From Loigolactobacillus bifermentans DSM 20003 (GTDB taxonomy: Bacteria > Bacillota > Bacilli > Lactobacillales > Lactobacillaceae): a DNA stretch of 64,000 nt. The stretch is taken from contig NZ_AZDA01000046.1 in NCBI RefSeq assembly GCF_001434575.1, positions 124,001-188,000 on the forward strand. The letters run 5' to 3'. Below the pieces are notes generated by a model. That model worked only from the letters and a program-made list of their open reading frames with translations, ran no database searches and was not told the DNA's origin. Of this stretch, positions 1-8,282 are shown one piece after another. A program made the translations under genes and the position numbers. The stretch's first letter is position 1. Every line of letters starts with the position of its first letter.

Positions 1-47
1 CCAGCCTGGGTGGCGGCGTAAACAAACGCTGGATAAGTCATCATCAT
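1..47 (-). CDS. 5' end of a gene cut by the window edge (HicB-like?)
   Basis: An ATG at 47 follows a purine-rich AGAGAGAAG stretch at a normal ribosome-binding distance and opens a frame that runs off the left edge. Only about 15 residues are visible, beginning MMMTYPAFVYAATQAG. The MxYPAxx start is typical of HicB-type antitoxin domains, but that is a weak resemblance from very few residues. An alternative ATG at 54 in another frame is less well spaced. It does not resemble the start of the ABC ATPase that usually partners the transporter next to it. Confidence 0.3.
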   Translation of the reverse strand, partial: MMMTYPAFVYAATQA

Positions 48-71
48 CGGACATCGCTTCTCTCTTTTAAG

Positions 72-1520
72 TTAAACTTTTAATCGTTTTTGAACAAAAT
101 TTGACAACCAAGTTAACAAGGTAATCATGGCGATATAAATCATTGCAATGATGGTCCAAATTTTGAAACCTTCCAAGTTACGGGCAATAATCACCTTGCC
201 GGTTTGGGTGAGTTCCAACAGGCCGATCACCGATAAAATCGAGGTATCTTTTAGTGTCATAATAAATTGATTGATAAACGATGGTACCATAAGTCGTACG
301 CCTTGCGGCAGAATTACTTTTAATAGTGATCGACCATACGTAACACCTAAACTCCGGGCTGCCTCCATTTGGCCTGGATCAACGGCTTCTATGCCTCCAC
401 GAACGAATGCAGCAACATAAGCTCCTTCATCTAGGGTTAAGGTCAAAATACCTGCCACAAAAGCTGATATTTTATGACCAGTCAAACTGGGAATGCCGGT
501 ATAAATAAACAGCGCCAATACCAGCAACGGTAGGCCACGGAAAAAATAGATCACAATATTCGAGCTTGCTTGTGTTACTTTGTTAGGTAAGACACCTAAC
601 AACCCAATAATCAAGCCAAAAAGCGTGGCACAAACAATCCCAAAGATCGTCAGTAACATGGTTGTTTGAAACCCATGCCACAAGGCGTGTTGATTTTGTT
701 TCAATAAAGCTGTAAACCCACGGGCCTTTTTTTGAGCTTGTCCCGACCTTTTTCGTTGTGAATGACCTAAGTAGCGCTGCTGAATCGTTGCAAACTGACC
801 ATTGTGTTGCAATGTGCTAAACCCACGATTAAAAGCCTTTAATAGGGCTTGATTTTGCCCTCTTTTAACCGCAAACCCATAATTGCCATTTTCCGTTGGT
901 TGCGTTACGATTTTTAACTTCATACCTTGCTGAATACTGTATTGCATCACCGGTTGGTCTTCAAAACATGCGGCTGAATTACCGGTAACAACATCCTGAT
1001 ACATGTTATCCGAATCATCAAACGTTACCGTTTTAAACCCATACTTGTGCTTAATGCTGTTAGCATAGGTTGCACCGGCTGTCCCAGTTTTAATGGCAAC
1101 ACGCTTACCACGCAACTGCTTTAAACTGTGCACCTTGCTATTTTTAGCGACTGCCATAATTGTCCCAGTTTTGTAATAAGGTGTTGAAAAATCGAACTTC
1201 ACGCGCCGTGCCGGTGTAATGGTTAAGCCAGCAATCAAACCGTCGATTTGCCCGGATTCTAAGGCTTGAATCGCTGCATTAAACGCTAATGGTTTAATTT
1301 TCACCTTAAAACCTTCTTGTTTTGCGATGGCTTTCATTAAATCAATATCAATGCCAACGTAACGATTCTTTTGATTCGCAAATTCAAACGGCGGATAAGT
1401 CACATCTGTTCCAATCACATATGTTTTTGAAGTTGCATGACTTGTTGTCGTACGCAAGCAATTGATCAAAATGCCACACAAGATCAAAACAAGCACTTGT
1501 ATCACCCAACGTATTCGCAT
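72..1520 (-). CDS. Amino-acid ABC transporter, fused binding protein and permease (GlnPH type)
   Basis: 482 residues. Residues 1-29 form a signal peptide/membrane anchor. Residues about 33-255 are an SBP_bac_3 polar amino-acid binding domain (start GTDVTYPPFEFAN). Residues about 275-480 are a HisM/GlnP-type permease with several membrane segments and an EAA-loop (EAARSLGVTYGRSLLKVILP). Such fusions import glutamine, glutamate or related amino acids and need a separate GlnQ-type ATPase. That ATPase is not adjacent here: the next minus-strand frame at the left edge does not look like one. The ATG at 1520 has an AGGGGAT ribosome binding site. Substrate is inferred only from the family. Confidence 0.9.
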   Translation of the reverse strand: MRIRWVIQVLVLILCGILINCLRTTTSHATSKTYVIGTDVTYPPFEFANQKNRYVGIDIDLMKAIAKQEGFKVKIKPLAFNAAIQALESGQIDGLIAGLTITPARRVKFDFSTPYYKTGTIMAVAKNSKVHSLKQLRGKRVAIKTGTAGATYANSIKHKYGFKTVTFDDSDNMYQDVVTGNSAACFEDQPVMQYSIQQGMKLKIVTQPTENGNYGFAVKRGQNQALLKAFNRGFSTLQHNGQFATIQQRYLGHSQRKRSGQAQKKARGFTALLKQNQHALWHGFQTTMLLTIFGIVCATLFGLIIGLLGVLPNKVTQASSNIVIYFFRGLPLLVLALFIYTGIPSLTGHKISAFVAGILTLTLDEGAYVAAFVRGGIEAVDPGQMEAARSLGVTYGRSLLKVILPQGVRLMVPSFINQFIMTLKDTSILSVIGLLELTQTGKVIIARNLEGFKIWTIIAMIYIAMITLLTWLSNFVQKRLKV

Positions 1521-1764
1521 TGAAACATCCCCTATCAGAGCTCATGTGATAAAATCTAACATTCGATAAAGTGATCATAACATTAACTCAGAGAATATCA
1601 ATTTAACGAATATTTGAATACGATATTTTATTAGTACGCTGAGCATTTTTTAAAGGTAACGGCTTGTGATTCTTACCAATAATTAGCCACCATTTCGAAT
1701 CATTTTACGATTTAATCGTTTTCAAATTAATTACTTTTTTATTCAATTAGCGTCGACACTTCAG

Positions 1765-1793
1765 TTGACATACACGGCCTAAAGCCGTTCAAT
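1765..1793 (+). promoter_or_regulatory. Promoter of the thioredoxin-like gene
   Basis: A perfect -35 TTGACA at 1765-1770 is followed after 17 bp by a weaker -10 TTCAAT at 1788-1793. The spacer holds a small inverted repeat, ACGGC/GCCGT. The start at 1816 lies just downstream with its own ribosome binding site. Confidence 0.5.
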
Positions 1794-1815
1794 GAAACTG
1801 AAAGGCGGCGTTGTT

Positions 1816-2133
1816 ATGCAACCCTTACACGATACAACTTATGCCGCGGCGACTGCTGCTGGCGACTGTGTGATTGAATTTAAAATGGACTTTTGTGCAC
1901 CTTGCCGCACCATGTCGGCCTTGCTCACACAACTAGCCCCACAGTATCCCAAACTAAGCTTCTACTGTTTGACGGTAAATCAAGAACCACAAATTGCACA
2001 GCTATTAGGTGTGACGCAAGCCCCAACCTTGCTGTTTAAGCGCCAAGGTAAAATCGTCGGTGCCTTGGTGGGCCCTCAAACACGAACACAGCTACAACAA
2101 CAATTTGCTCACTATTTTGGAGATTCCAAATAA
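1816..2133 (+). CDS. Thioredoxin-family protein
   Basis: 105 residues from the ATG at 1816, chosen because AAAGGCGG at 1801-1808 is a well-spaced ribosome binding site; an upstream ATG at 1792 lacks one. A single thioredoxin fold carries the redox motif CAPC (in KMDFCAPCRTM) in place of the classical WCGPC, and the cis-proline region QAPTLL is present. Thioredoxins reduce protein disulphides in the cytoplasm. The variant active site and short length suggest an accessory YtpP-like thioredoxin rather than the main TrxA. The last 22 bp overlap the convergent tag gene. Confidence 0.8.
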   Translation: MQPLHDTTYAAATAAGDCVIEFKMDFCAPCRTMSALLTQLAPQYPKLSFYCLTVNQEPQIAQLLGVTQAPTLLFKRQGKIVGALVGPQTRTQLQQQFAHYFGDSK

Positions 2134-2654
2134 TGGTCAACAAGCCCAGCGGCCTGCATAAAACTGTAAAGCAGCGTTGGGCCAACAAAGGTAAAGCCAT
2201 TTTGTTTAAACACAATGGCCGCCTTTTTAGATAAGGGCGTTTGTCGTGCTATTTTAGTCAAATCGGTTGTTGGTGCCACAATTGGCTGCCCATCGACGAT
2301 GTCCCACACAAACTGATCAAAACTGCCAAATTGCGTTTGAACGTGCTGTACCACTTGCGCATTATGGATCACTGCTTCAATTTTGCGCCGATTGCGAATC
2401 AATTTTGGGTCTCGCAGTAACCGTTCAATGTCGGTTGCCTGCATTCGGCTTACACGGGCAGGTTCAAACTGCGCAAATGCCTGCCGTAACGCAGGCCGCT
2501 TTCGTAAAACTGTCCGCCAACTGAGACCCGCTTGAAACATTAATAGTGCTAGTATTTCAAATAAGCGTTGATCATCATGCTCAGGTCGTCCCCATTCGGT
2601 TTGATAATAAGCGTTTGCTTCAGGTGATCCCGTCCACCATTGTTTTGTACGCAT
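2112..2654 (-). CDS. tag: DNA-3-methyladenine glycosylase I
   Basis: 180 residues aligning over their length with Tag, which removes 3-methyladenine from alkylated DNA. Recognisable blocks are EWGRPEHDDQRLFE, QAGLSWRTVLRKR, IRNRRKIEAVIHNA and FVGPTLLYSFMQAAGLV. In E. coli Tag a zinc is held by Cys4, His17, His175 and Cys179. Here no cysteine is visible in the protein, so the zinc-snap appears to be missing, as in some Gram-positive homologues. The ATG at 2654 has a GGGAAGTGG binding site. Convergent with the thioredoxin gene, overlapping by 22 bp. Confidence 0.9.
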   Translation of the reverse strand: MRTKQWWTGSPEANAYYQTEWGRPEHDDQRLFEILALLMFQAGLSWRTVLRKRPALRQAFAQFEPARVSRMQATDIERLLRDPKLIRNRRKIEAVIHNAQVVQHVQTQFGSFDQFVWDIVDGQPIVAPTTDLTKIARQTPLSKKAAIVFKQNGFTFVGPTLLYSFMQAAGLVDHYLESPK

Positions 2655-2773
2655 GTTGCCACTTCCCTTCTATCTTTAAATTACGCTAAAGCCAGCAAAT
2701 CCGACGTGCCAGCGACTATGGTATAATTAAGGGAACGGTTACAACCCAGTTCATCAAAAAGGAAGTCTTTCAA

Positions 2774-3274
2774 ATGGTTATGAATCCTCATTATAAATAT
2801 CCAGACAGCAAGGCATTTGAATTTGTGAATCAAGAATTCCAGCGCAAACAGATCACCCCGCATGCCATTGCAGAAGTGATCTATGGTCTACAGCACCGTT
2901 TTTTGCCTGACGTAACAGTGGCCCAGTTTGAGGCTGAAGTGATCAACGTCATGCACAAACGGGAATTTTTAAATAATGCCATGGTGGGCCTGGCACTGGA
3001 CAAACTCGCTGAACAAAATCAATTACCCGAACCTTTAAATGACATTATTCGCAATGACGTTGGGGTTTTTGGAGTCGATGAAACCATTTCGCTGGGTATT
3101 GCCCAACTGTCTGGCTCCATTGGCATCACCAACTACGGCTACTTAGACCGTACCAAACCTGGTATTATTGGCCGCTTGGATAACTCAGATGAACATGTGG
3201 ATACCTTTATTGATGACTTAGTCGGTGCCTTAGCATCTGCAGTCGCAGGTAAAATGGCTCATAAGTACGCTTAA
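2774..3274 (+). CDS. Phosphatidylglycerophosphatase A-family protein (YutG/PgpA)
   Basis: 166 residues matching the PgpA/YutG family, which dephosphorylates phosphatidylglycerophosphate to phosphatidylglycerol or acts in a related lipid step. The conserved block with ETISLGIAQLSGSIG, NYGYLDRTKPGIIGRLD and the acidic FIDDLVGALASAVAGK tail supports the call. It lacks the several membrane helices of E. coli PgpA, as the Gram-positive YutG type does, so its substrate is less certain. AAGGAAG at 2759-2765 places the start at 2774. Confidence 0.75.
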   Translation: MVMNPHYKYPDSKAFEFVNQEFQRKQITPHAIAEVIYGLQHRFLPDVTVAQFEAEVINVMHKREFLNNAMVGLALDKLAEQNQLPEPLNDIIRNDVGVFGVDETISLGIAQLSGSIGITNYGYLDRTKPGIIGRLDNSDEHVDTFIDDLVGALASAVAGKMAHKYA

Positions 3275-3374
3275 ATTAAACTTTTCATGAAAAATAAGTG
3301 TTATCGCTTGCTATTTGATATCAATCTCTTTAGGATAGAATGGTTGATTTCATTTAAGGAGCGATTGGCTTTTC

Positions 3375-3587
3375 ATGAAAACTGAAGGATTTGTTGAAAA
3401 AATTATTTGGCTCACACTGGCTGTTACCTTTGCGTTGTTAGGCAGTTTGGTGCTTTTAGGCATAAATTTTAAGCAACTGCTCCCTTGGCTACAGGCCATT
3501 GTGAGCGTGGTGTTCTTGGTCTTTTTCTTAAGTGCCAACCATCATCAATTACGTCATGACGTTAAAAAAGCGTTAGGCCACTCATAG
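3375..3587 (+). CDS. Small membrane protein, unknown function
   Basis: 70 residues with two predicted membrane helices (about residues 10-31 and 36-53) and a short charged tail ending HDVKKALGHS. The start is supported by AAGGAGCG at 3356-3363. A TTTGAT/TAGAAT-like promoter lies about 50 bp upstream. I recognise no family. The gene ends inside a transcription terminator shared with the convergent GNAT gene. Confidence 0.6.
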   Translation: MKTEGFVEKIIWLTLAVTFALLGSLVLLGINFKQLLPWLQAIVSVVFLVFFLSANHHQLRHDVKKALGHS

Positions 3588-3604
3588 GCTTAACGCTTTT
3601 TTAA
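3561..3604. terminator. Bidirectional rho-independent terminator
   Basis: Two perfectly complementary 15-base arms (3561-3575 and 3590-3604) with A-runs and T-runs on either side overlap the stop codons of both convergent genes, so they can end transcription from both directions. Confidence 0.85.
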
Positions 3605-4251
3605 CGGGCATTGGCATACAACGCGGTTAATTGTTCGAGGGTTAGTACCTGTGCCAATACCGCTTTGGCGGCCTCAAAATCACTTGGGTGGTCCACAAAC
3701 TGTACGCCACCATTACGATATGAATTAGAAGCCAAATGTTCTGTTTTGGCAATATAAAAGCCTAACCGATGATAGAGTAAAATTGCTGGATAGCTCCAAG
3801 TTTGCGTATGCAACATCACCGGTGAATCTGGCGCTAATGCCGGAAACAAGGCTAGCGCCTTTGACACCACCGCCTTGCCTAAGCCTCGCTTTTGATAATC
3901 GGGCCGGACACTGACCCACTGAAGGGCTTCTTGATGGCCATACTGCGGAGTATCAATGAAATACGCATTGGCTGTTGCAACAGGCTGATCCTCCCCATTT
4001 ACCACAAATACCAAACGTTGTTGCAAGGCCGGCACATTGATCAGGTAAGCTTGGGTAAAATAGCGTAATGCATCGGCTTCCGTTTCAAATTCACCAACAG
4101 CGGTTTCGATCTGTGCCCAATACTGTTCATCACCAGGCTGAAAAAAGCGGTAACGAAAACCAGTTGGCAACGCTGGGACGCTGATTTTTTTCAGGTCAGC
4201 GGCTTCAATTTTCATATAAACATTTTTAAATGGAATTGATTTGATCAACAT
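3601..4251 (-). CDS. GNAT-family N-acetyltransferase
   Basis: 216 residues. The C-terminal half carries the acetyl-CoA-binding motif A of GNAT enzymes (VRPDYQKRGLGKAVV, the Q/RxxGxG/A signature) followed by LYHRLGFYIAKTEH, the usual motif B end. The N-terminal part (about 1-95) is less conserved and probably sets the acceptor, which cannot be named. The start at 4251 has AAAGGGGCG upstream. It is a single-gene unit ending in the shared terminator. Confidence 0.8.
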   Translation of the reverse strand: MLIKSIPFKNVYMKIEAADLKKISVPALPTGFRYRFFQPGDEQYWAQIETAVGEFETEADALRYFTQAYLINVPALQQRLVFVVNGEDQPVATANAYFIDTPQYGHQEALQWVSVRPDYQKRGLGKAVVSKALALFPALAPDSPVMLHTQTWSYPAILLYHRLGFYIAKTEHLASNSYRNGGVQFVDHPSDFEAAKAVLAQVLTLEQLTALYANAR

Positions 4252-4340
4252 AGAATCGCCCCTTTATGGCTTTAGCCCTATCGTATCAAAAATCATCGCC
4301 GGATGATAGCCAGATGGTTACGTGATGATGGTTGACACTA

Positions 4341-4389
4341 AAAAAATCGCATTTTCAGAAAGATTACTTTACTGAAAATAACGATTTTT
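4341..4389. terminator. Long hairpin flanked by A/T runs, probable terminator
   Basis: Arms around AATCGC-ATTTTCAG and CTGAAAAT-AA-CGATT form a stem of about 16 bp with a small internal bulge, flanked by A7 and T5. On the minus strand a T-run follows, so it can end transcripts coming from the SufT-like gene. Confidence 0.65.
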
Positions 4390-4402
4390 AAGCAAAAAAC
4401 CA

Positions 4403-4431
4403 TTGTATTCACAACAGTTCCGTGCTATGCT
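4403..4431 (+). promoter_or_regulatory. Promoter of a candidate small RNA
   Basis: -35 TTGTAT at 4403-4408 and -10 TATGCT at 4426-4431 with exactly 17 bp between them. No open frame follows on this strand; instead a structured segment and a terminator do. Confidence 0.5.
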
Positions 4432-4437
4432 GTTCAT

Positions 4438-4529
4438 TGCTTCTCAAACCCCATAGTATTATCACGATTTGAATGACTTTATTCGTGGAGAAGTGAGGCA
4501 TCTGCAAAGAGCGGCAGGTGTCTTTTTTT
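4438..4529 (+). ncRNA. Candidate independently transcribed small RNA, about 92 nt
   Basis: Between a sigma-A-type promoter (start expected near 4438) and a strong terminator (4496-4529) lies a segment with no coding potential. It contains complementary CTTCTC/GAGAAG arms enclosing a CACGA/TCGTG hairpin and an unpaired C-rich stretch, CAAACCCCAT. No plus-strand gene follows, so it is not a leader. I do not recognise it as 6S, SRP, tmRNA or a known riboswitch. The call rests on layout only. Confidence 0.45.
4496..4529 (+). terminator. Terminator of the candidate small RNA
   Basis: A 10-bp stem (AGGCATCTGC with GCAGGTGTCT, two G-U pairs) is followed by seven T residues at 4523-4529. The T-run exists only in the plus direction. 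Confidence 0.75.
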
Positions 4530-4547
4530 GTCACAACGGTTTAGCCA

Positions 4548-4901
4548 TCACTTCGTGCGATGCGCCACACTAATCCCTAATGCAATGCGCCCCATGCGAC
4601 TGATCCGTGTCAAAGTCCAACTAGGCTCCCAAACGACTTCTACATGAACAGTTTTGATTTCAGGAATCTTGGTTAATGCCGCTTCAATGTCCTTGGGCAT
4701 GTCCGTTAAACAGCCACAACCCATTTCAGAAAAGGTCATGGTTACCTCACAGTTCCCCGCTTCATCTAGCTTAATCCCATATAAAAACCCTAGATTATAA
4801 ATATCCAACCCGAGTTCCTCATCATAAATCTTTTCAAACTGCGCCACAAGTTGATCACTAATGGCTGCTGCTCGTTCATCTAATTGAATATCCTCACGCA
4901 T
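4548..4901 (-). CDS. DUF59/MIP18 metal-sulfur cluster assembly factor (SufT-like)
   Basis: 117 residues. The DUF59 fold is indicated by YNLGFLYGIKLDE, a TMTFSEMGCGCL segment with clustered cysteines and a WEPSWT segment. The tail RISRMGRIALGI is typical of the PaaD/SufT subgroup. These proteins help deliver Fe-S clusters to client enzymes. It sits directly downstream of ilvD, an Fe-S dehydratase, but a terminator separates the two, so coupling would depend on read-through or on an own promoter. Start supported by GGAAGGTGA. Confidence 0.8.
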   Translation of the reverse strand: MREDIQLDERAAAISDQLVAQFEKIYDEELGLDIYNLGFLYGIKLDEAGNCEVTMTFSEMGCGCLTDMPKDIEAALTKIPEIKTVHVEVVWEPSWTLTRISRMGRIALGISVAHRTK

Positions 4902-4918
4902 TTAATCACCTTCCCGTT

Positions 4919-4951
4919 AAAAAAAGGAATGCAACCCAGTTGCATCCTTTT
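4919..4951 (-). terminator. Terminator after ilvD
   Basis: On the minus strand AAAAGGATGCAACT pairs with GTTGCATTCCTTTT and is followed by T7. It lies between the ilvD stop and the DUF59 start. Confidence 0.8.
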
Positions 4952-4958
4952 ATCAAAG

Positions 4959-6659
4959 CTATTTTTCAGGTTTCCAAAAATCGGTTGTTGCACCAGTCGC
5001 CGCGCTGGAAACCAAATGGGCATATTTACCTAAAACACCACGTGAATACAATGGTGGAATCTTAGTTTCAGCCTTCCGTTTCGCCAACTCTGCATCAGAA
5101 ACTTTCATGGTAATTTCTTTGGTATCTTGGTCGATGATCACCGTATCACCATCGTGTAAATAAGCAATTGGCCCACCATCTTGGGCTTCAGGGGCAATGT
5201 GACCAACTACGAAACCGTGACTGCCACCGGAGAAACGTCCGTCTGTCAGTAAGGCAACCGAATCGCCTTGGCCTTTCCCAACTAAGATCCCAGTTAAGGC
5301 TAACATTTCTGGCATCCCAGGTCCACCTTTTGGCCCGACATAACGAATGACTAAGACATCGCCATCGACAACTTTATCTGCCAAAACGGCCTCAACAGCT
5401 TCGTCTTCACTGTTAAAGACCTTAGCTGGCCCTTCATGCCGCCGTACTTTTACCCCGGCTACCTTGATCACAGCACCTTCAGGGGCTAAGTTCCCATGTA
5501 AAATCAACAGTGGGCCATCTTTACGTTTTGGATGATCCAATGGCATGATTACTTTTTGACCAGGCGTTAAATCAGGTTCATCAGCTAAGTTTTCAGCCAA
5601 TGTTTTCCCAGTAACCGTTAAGCAATCGCCATGTAAATAACCGTTAGCTAACAAGTATTTCATCACAGCAGAAACCCCACCAACATTGTACAAGTCTTGG
5701 AAGACGTACTGACCACTTGGCTTTAAGTCAGCTAAATGCGGCACTTTGGCCTGGAATGTGTTGAAATCATCAATGGTTAAATCAACATTAGCCGCATGGG
5801 CAATGGCCAACAAATGCAACACGGAGTTGGTCGAGCCACCTAACGCCATAACCACGGTTAGCGCATTTTCAAAGGCGTCTCGGGTTAAAATATCTTTCGG
5901 ATAAATACCCTTTTCAAGTAATTTCAAAACCGCTTCACCGGCGGCTTCAACATCTTTTTGCTTGGCTTCAGTGGTTGCTGGATGAGAGGCCGAACCAGGT
6001 AGGCTCATCCCCATCGCCTCAATGGCAGAAGCCATCGTGTTGGCAGTGTACATCCCACCGCATCCACCAGGGCCAGGACAGGCGTTACATTCGATCTGCT
6101 TAACCTTTTCAGCATCAATATCGCCGTGATTCCATTGACCCACCGCCTCAAAAACGGACACTAAGTCAATGTCTTCACCGTCTAATTTACCAGGTGAAAT
6201 CGTGCCACCATAAACGAAAATCGCTGGAATATCAGAATTTGCCATGGCAATCAAGCTCCCAGGCATGTTCTTGTCACACCCGCCAACTGCCACAAAGGCG
6301 TCACAGTTATGCCCGCGAACGGCTGCTTCAACAGAATCTGCGATCACATCCCGTGATGGTAATGAAAAGCGCATCCCAGGCGTTCCCATAGCGATCCCAT
6401 CAGAAACCGTGATCGTCCCAAATTGAACCGGCCAACCACCAGCTGTGATCACACCTTGTTTGGCCTTTTCGCCTAAACCACGTAGGTGCATGTTACAAGG
6501 GGTGTTTTCAGACCAAGTGCTGATTACCCCGACGATTGGTTTTTCAAAATCTTCATCTTGCATGCCAGTGGCACGCATCAATGCCCGGTTTGGTGAGCGG
6601 ACCATGCCATCGTAAACATGACTTCTGATTCTCAAATCTTTTTTTGACTTTTCCGTCAT
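4959..6659 (-). CDS. ilvD: Dihydroxy-acid dehydratase
   Basis: 566 residues, the normal length. Converts 2,3-dihydroxy-isovalerate and 2,3-dihydroxy-3-methylvalerate to the 2-oxo acids of valine and isoleucine synthesis. The three expected cluster cysteines are Cys55 ([10 protein letters not shown]), Cys128 ([10 protein letters not shown]) and Cys200 ([12 protein letters not shown]). The start has GGAAGGGG upstream. No other ilv gene is nearby, so it stands alone in this window, ahead of a SufT-like gene. A T-box or obvious CodY site was not found in its leader. Confidence 0.97.
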   Translation of the reverse strand: MTEKSKKDLRIRSHVYDGMVRSPNRALMRATGMQDEDFEKPIVGVISTWSENTPCNMHLRGLGEKAKQGVITAGGWPVQFGTITVSDGIAMGTPGMRFSLPSRDVIADSVEAAVRGHNCDAFVAVGGCDKNMPGSLIAMANSDIPAIFVYGGTISPGKLDGEDIDLVSVFEAVGQWNHGDIDAEKVKQIECNACPGPGGCGGMYTANTMASAIEAMGMSLPGSASHPATTEAKQKDVEAAGEAVLKLLEKGIYPKDILTRDAFENALTVVMALGGSTNSVLHLLAIAHAANVDLTIDDFNTFQAKVPHLADLKPSGQYVFQDLYNVGGVSAVMKYLLANGYLHGDCLTVTGKTLAENLADEPDLTPGQKVIMPLDHPKRKDGPLLILHGNLAPEGAVIKVAGVKVRRHEGPAKVFNSEDEAVEAVLADKVVDGDVLVIRYVGPKGGPGMPEMLALTGILVGKGQGDSVALLTDGRFSGGSHGFVVGHIAPEAQDGGPIAYLHDGDTVIIDQDTKEITMKVSDAELAKRKAETKIPPLYSRGVLGKYAHLVSSAATGATTDFWKPEK

Positions 6660-6971
6660 TTAAAAGACCCCTTCCAAATGAATTATCTATGATAAATCAG
6701 TATTTTTTCTCATATTGATTTAATAGAATTCTAACACAGTCATGTTTATTTGAGTAGGTTCTTTCAAAATTTTAGGGTAATCACGGATTCACGCCATTAG
6801 ATAAACGCCACCAGCATTCGGTTCATCTCATAATTTTATTATTTTCGATAAAAAGTATCCGAACTGCTTTCTGCGCCTCAATGTCCTTGTATTTTGCAAC
6901 GGCACACTACTGTTAGCCCACAAAAATAGGCGGAACGCCATTCCAACGTCCCACCTTGATAATTAAGCGCA
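6660..6971. other. 312-bp intergenic region upstream of ilvD
   Basis: AT-rich, with no open frame having a credible ribosome binding site on either strand. It must hold the ilvD promoter, but I could not single out a convincing -35/-10 pair, T-box or CodY box. It also holds the 3' flank of the diguanylate cyclase gene without a clear terminator. Confidence 0.5.
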
Positions 6972-8108
6972 TCATGCATGAACCGCTAACCGGGTGCCAC
7001 AAATCGTCGTTTGATCACGACCATTTTCCTTTGAAGCATATAAGCTTTTATCCGCTCGCCGATAAACTTCCATGTACCCACTGTCACCAGCTAAGATCAC
7101 ATCACAGCCTAACGACATGGTCCAACGAACCGTGCCTTGCGCCGTTTGGCAGCGTTGCTGGCGTATGAGATCTTGTAAATGCCGACATAAATTTTGCAAC
7201 CAAATATCATCCTGTTGCGTTAATAAGAGGCTAAACTCTTCGCCACCCGTCCGATAAGCGCCGTTACAAGCTGGTTCCAACTGAACGACTTGCCGCAGGA
7301 CTTCAGCGGTTTGTCGCAAAACGTCATTTCCAATCAAATGGCCATAAGTATCATTCACAACTTTAAAATGATCGATGTCCATGGTGACCAACACAAAGCG
7401 ACTGTTGCGCTGTCGAAAATCAGTATAGCGCTGATTAAGATCAGCCCGAAAAGCGCGAAAATTTTTCAAACCTGTGAGCTCATCATAATTTGCCTGTTTG
7501 GCCAACATCATCTCACGGTTATAATCCCGCTGTAACCGAATGTTAAACGCATTTACAATGATAAACTGTAAGCTGAATAGCCCAAAGTTGATTACCCAAT
7601 CCCCGACACTATCGCGCGTGATCGTAAGTGCCGTTGTTGCCCAAATCGTGAAGCATAACAGGACAGACACCAGATAACTGCGCCAAAAGTGCCGCAATAC
7701 TGCTGCTGCATAGTGACACATGGCAAGCGAAATTCCTAACACAACGCAAAAAGTCAGCCAGGCCTGCCAATAATGAAAAAAGCCACGTTCCCAATAAAAT
7801 AAGATTAAAGTACCTGTTAAAAACACCATCCCAATTCGAGAGGATACCGTTACCGCCAAATAAATGAACAAGATGATCTGCATATTCAAAAAGGTCCAGT
7901 CAAAGGAAAAAGCCCCTAAGTGAAAACTTTTAAAAGTCACCACTTCGGCGTGTAAAAAAAGTAACATGCCAAACAACACTGACGCAATGGTCAAGTCGAC
8001 CTTTGCAGGTGTAATTTGTAAGGTTAACATTTTATCACTTAGCCATTTGCAAACTGCAATGACGCCTAAAATTAAAAATAAATTGCCAATTTGAAATTCA
8101 TAATACAT
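6972..8108 (-). CDS. Membrane-bound GGDEF diguanylate cyclase
   Basis: 378 residues. About six membrane helices fill residues 1-195. A GGDEF domain follows (about 210-375) starting DELTGLKNFRAF and holding the intact active-site loop GGEEF near residue 290 (YRTGGEEFSLLL), so it should make cyclic di-GMP from GTP. The RxxD inhibitory site expected five residues before GGEEF reads PACN, so product inhibition at the I-site is probably absent. The sensing input of the membrane part is unknown. The AGCTGG-like binding site before 8108 is weak. The likely target is the exopolysaccharide operon at 54-64 kb; the EAL protein at 43.7 kb is its natural counterpart. Confidence 0.88.
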   Translation of the reverse strand: MYYEFQIGNLFLILGVIAVCKWLSDKMLTLQITPAKVDLTIASVLFGMLLFLHAEVVTFKSFHLGAFSFDWTFLNMQIILFIYLAVTVSSRIGMVFLTGTLILFYWERGFFHYWQAWLTFCVVLGISLAMCHYAAAVLRHFWRSYLVSVLLCFTIWATTALTITRDSVGDWVINFGLFSLQFIIVNAFNIRLQRDYNREMMLAKQANYDELTGLKNFRAFRADLNQRYTDFRQRNSRFVLVTMDIDHFKVVNDTYGHLIGNDVLRQTAEVLRQVVQLEPACNGAYRTGGEEFSLLLTQQDDIWLQNLCRHLQDLIRQQRCQTAQGTVRWTMSLGCDVILAGDSGYMEVYRRADKSLYASKENGRDQTTICGTRLAVHA

Positions 8109-8282
8109 TTGCGTCGCCAGCTTTCCCGTTTAACCACATAATTTCTAAGATAAACTGCCACCGCCTGAATTTCAAGTCTTATTTAAAAAAAGTGACTGCC
8201 GGCGCTATTACCATAGCTGCTACCACTCAGCGCTTTTGTTGGCCGTTCATGTCAGCCTGTACAGCCGGCAACGATCAAACAG

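Noticed and set aside
6660-6971. T-box or CodY control of ilvD
   Set aside because: No T-box GGUGG-type bulge with terminator and no acceptable CodY box could be found by eye in the leader.
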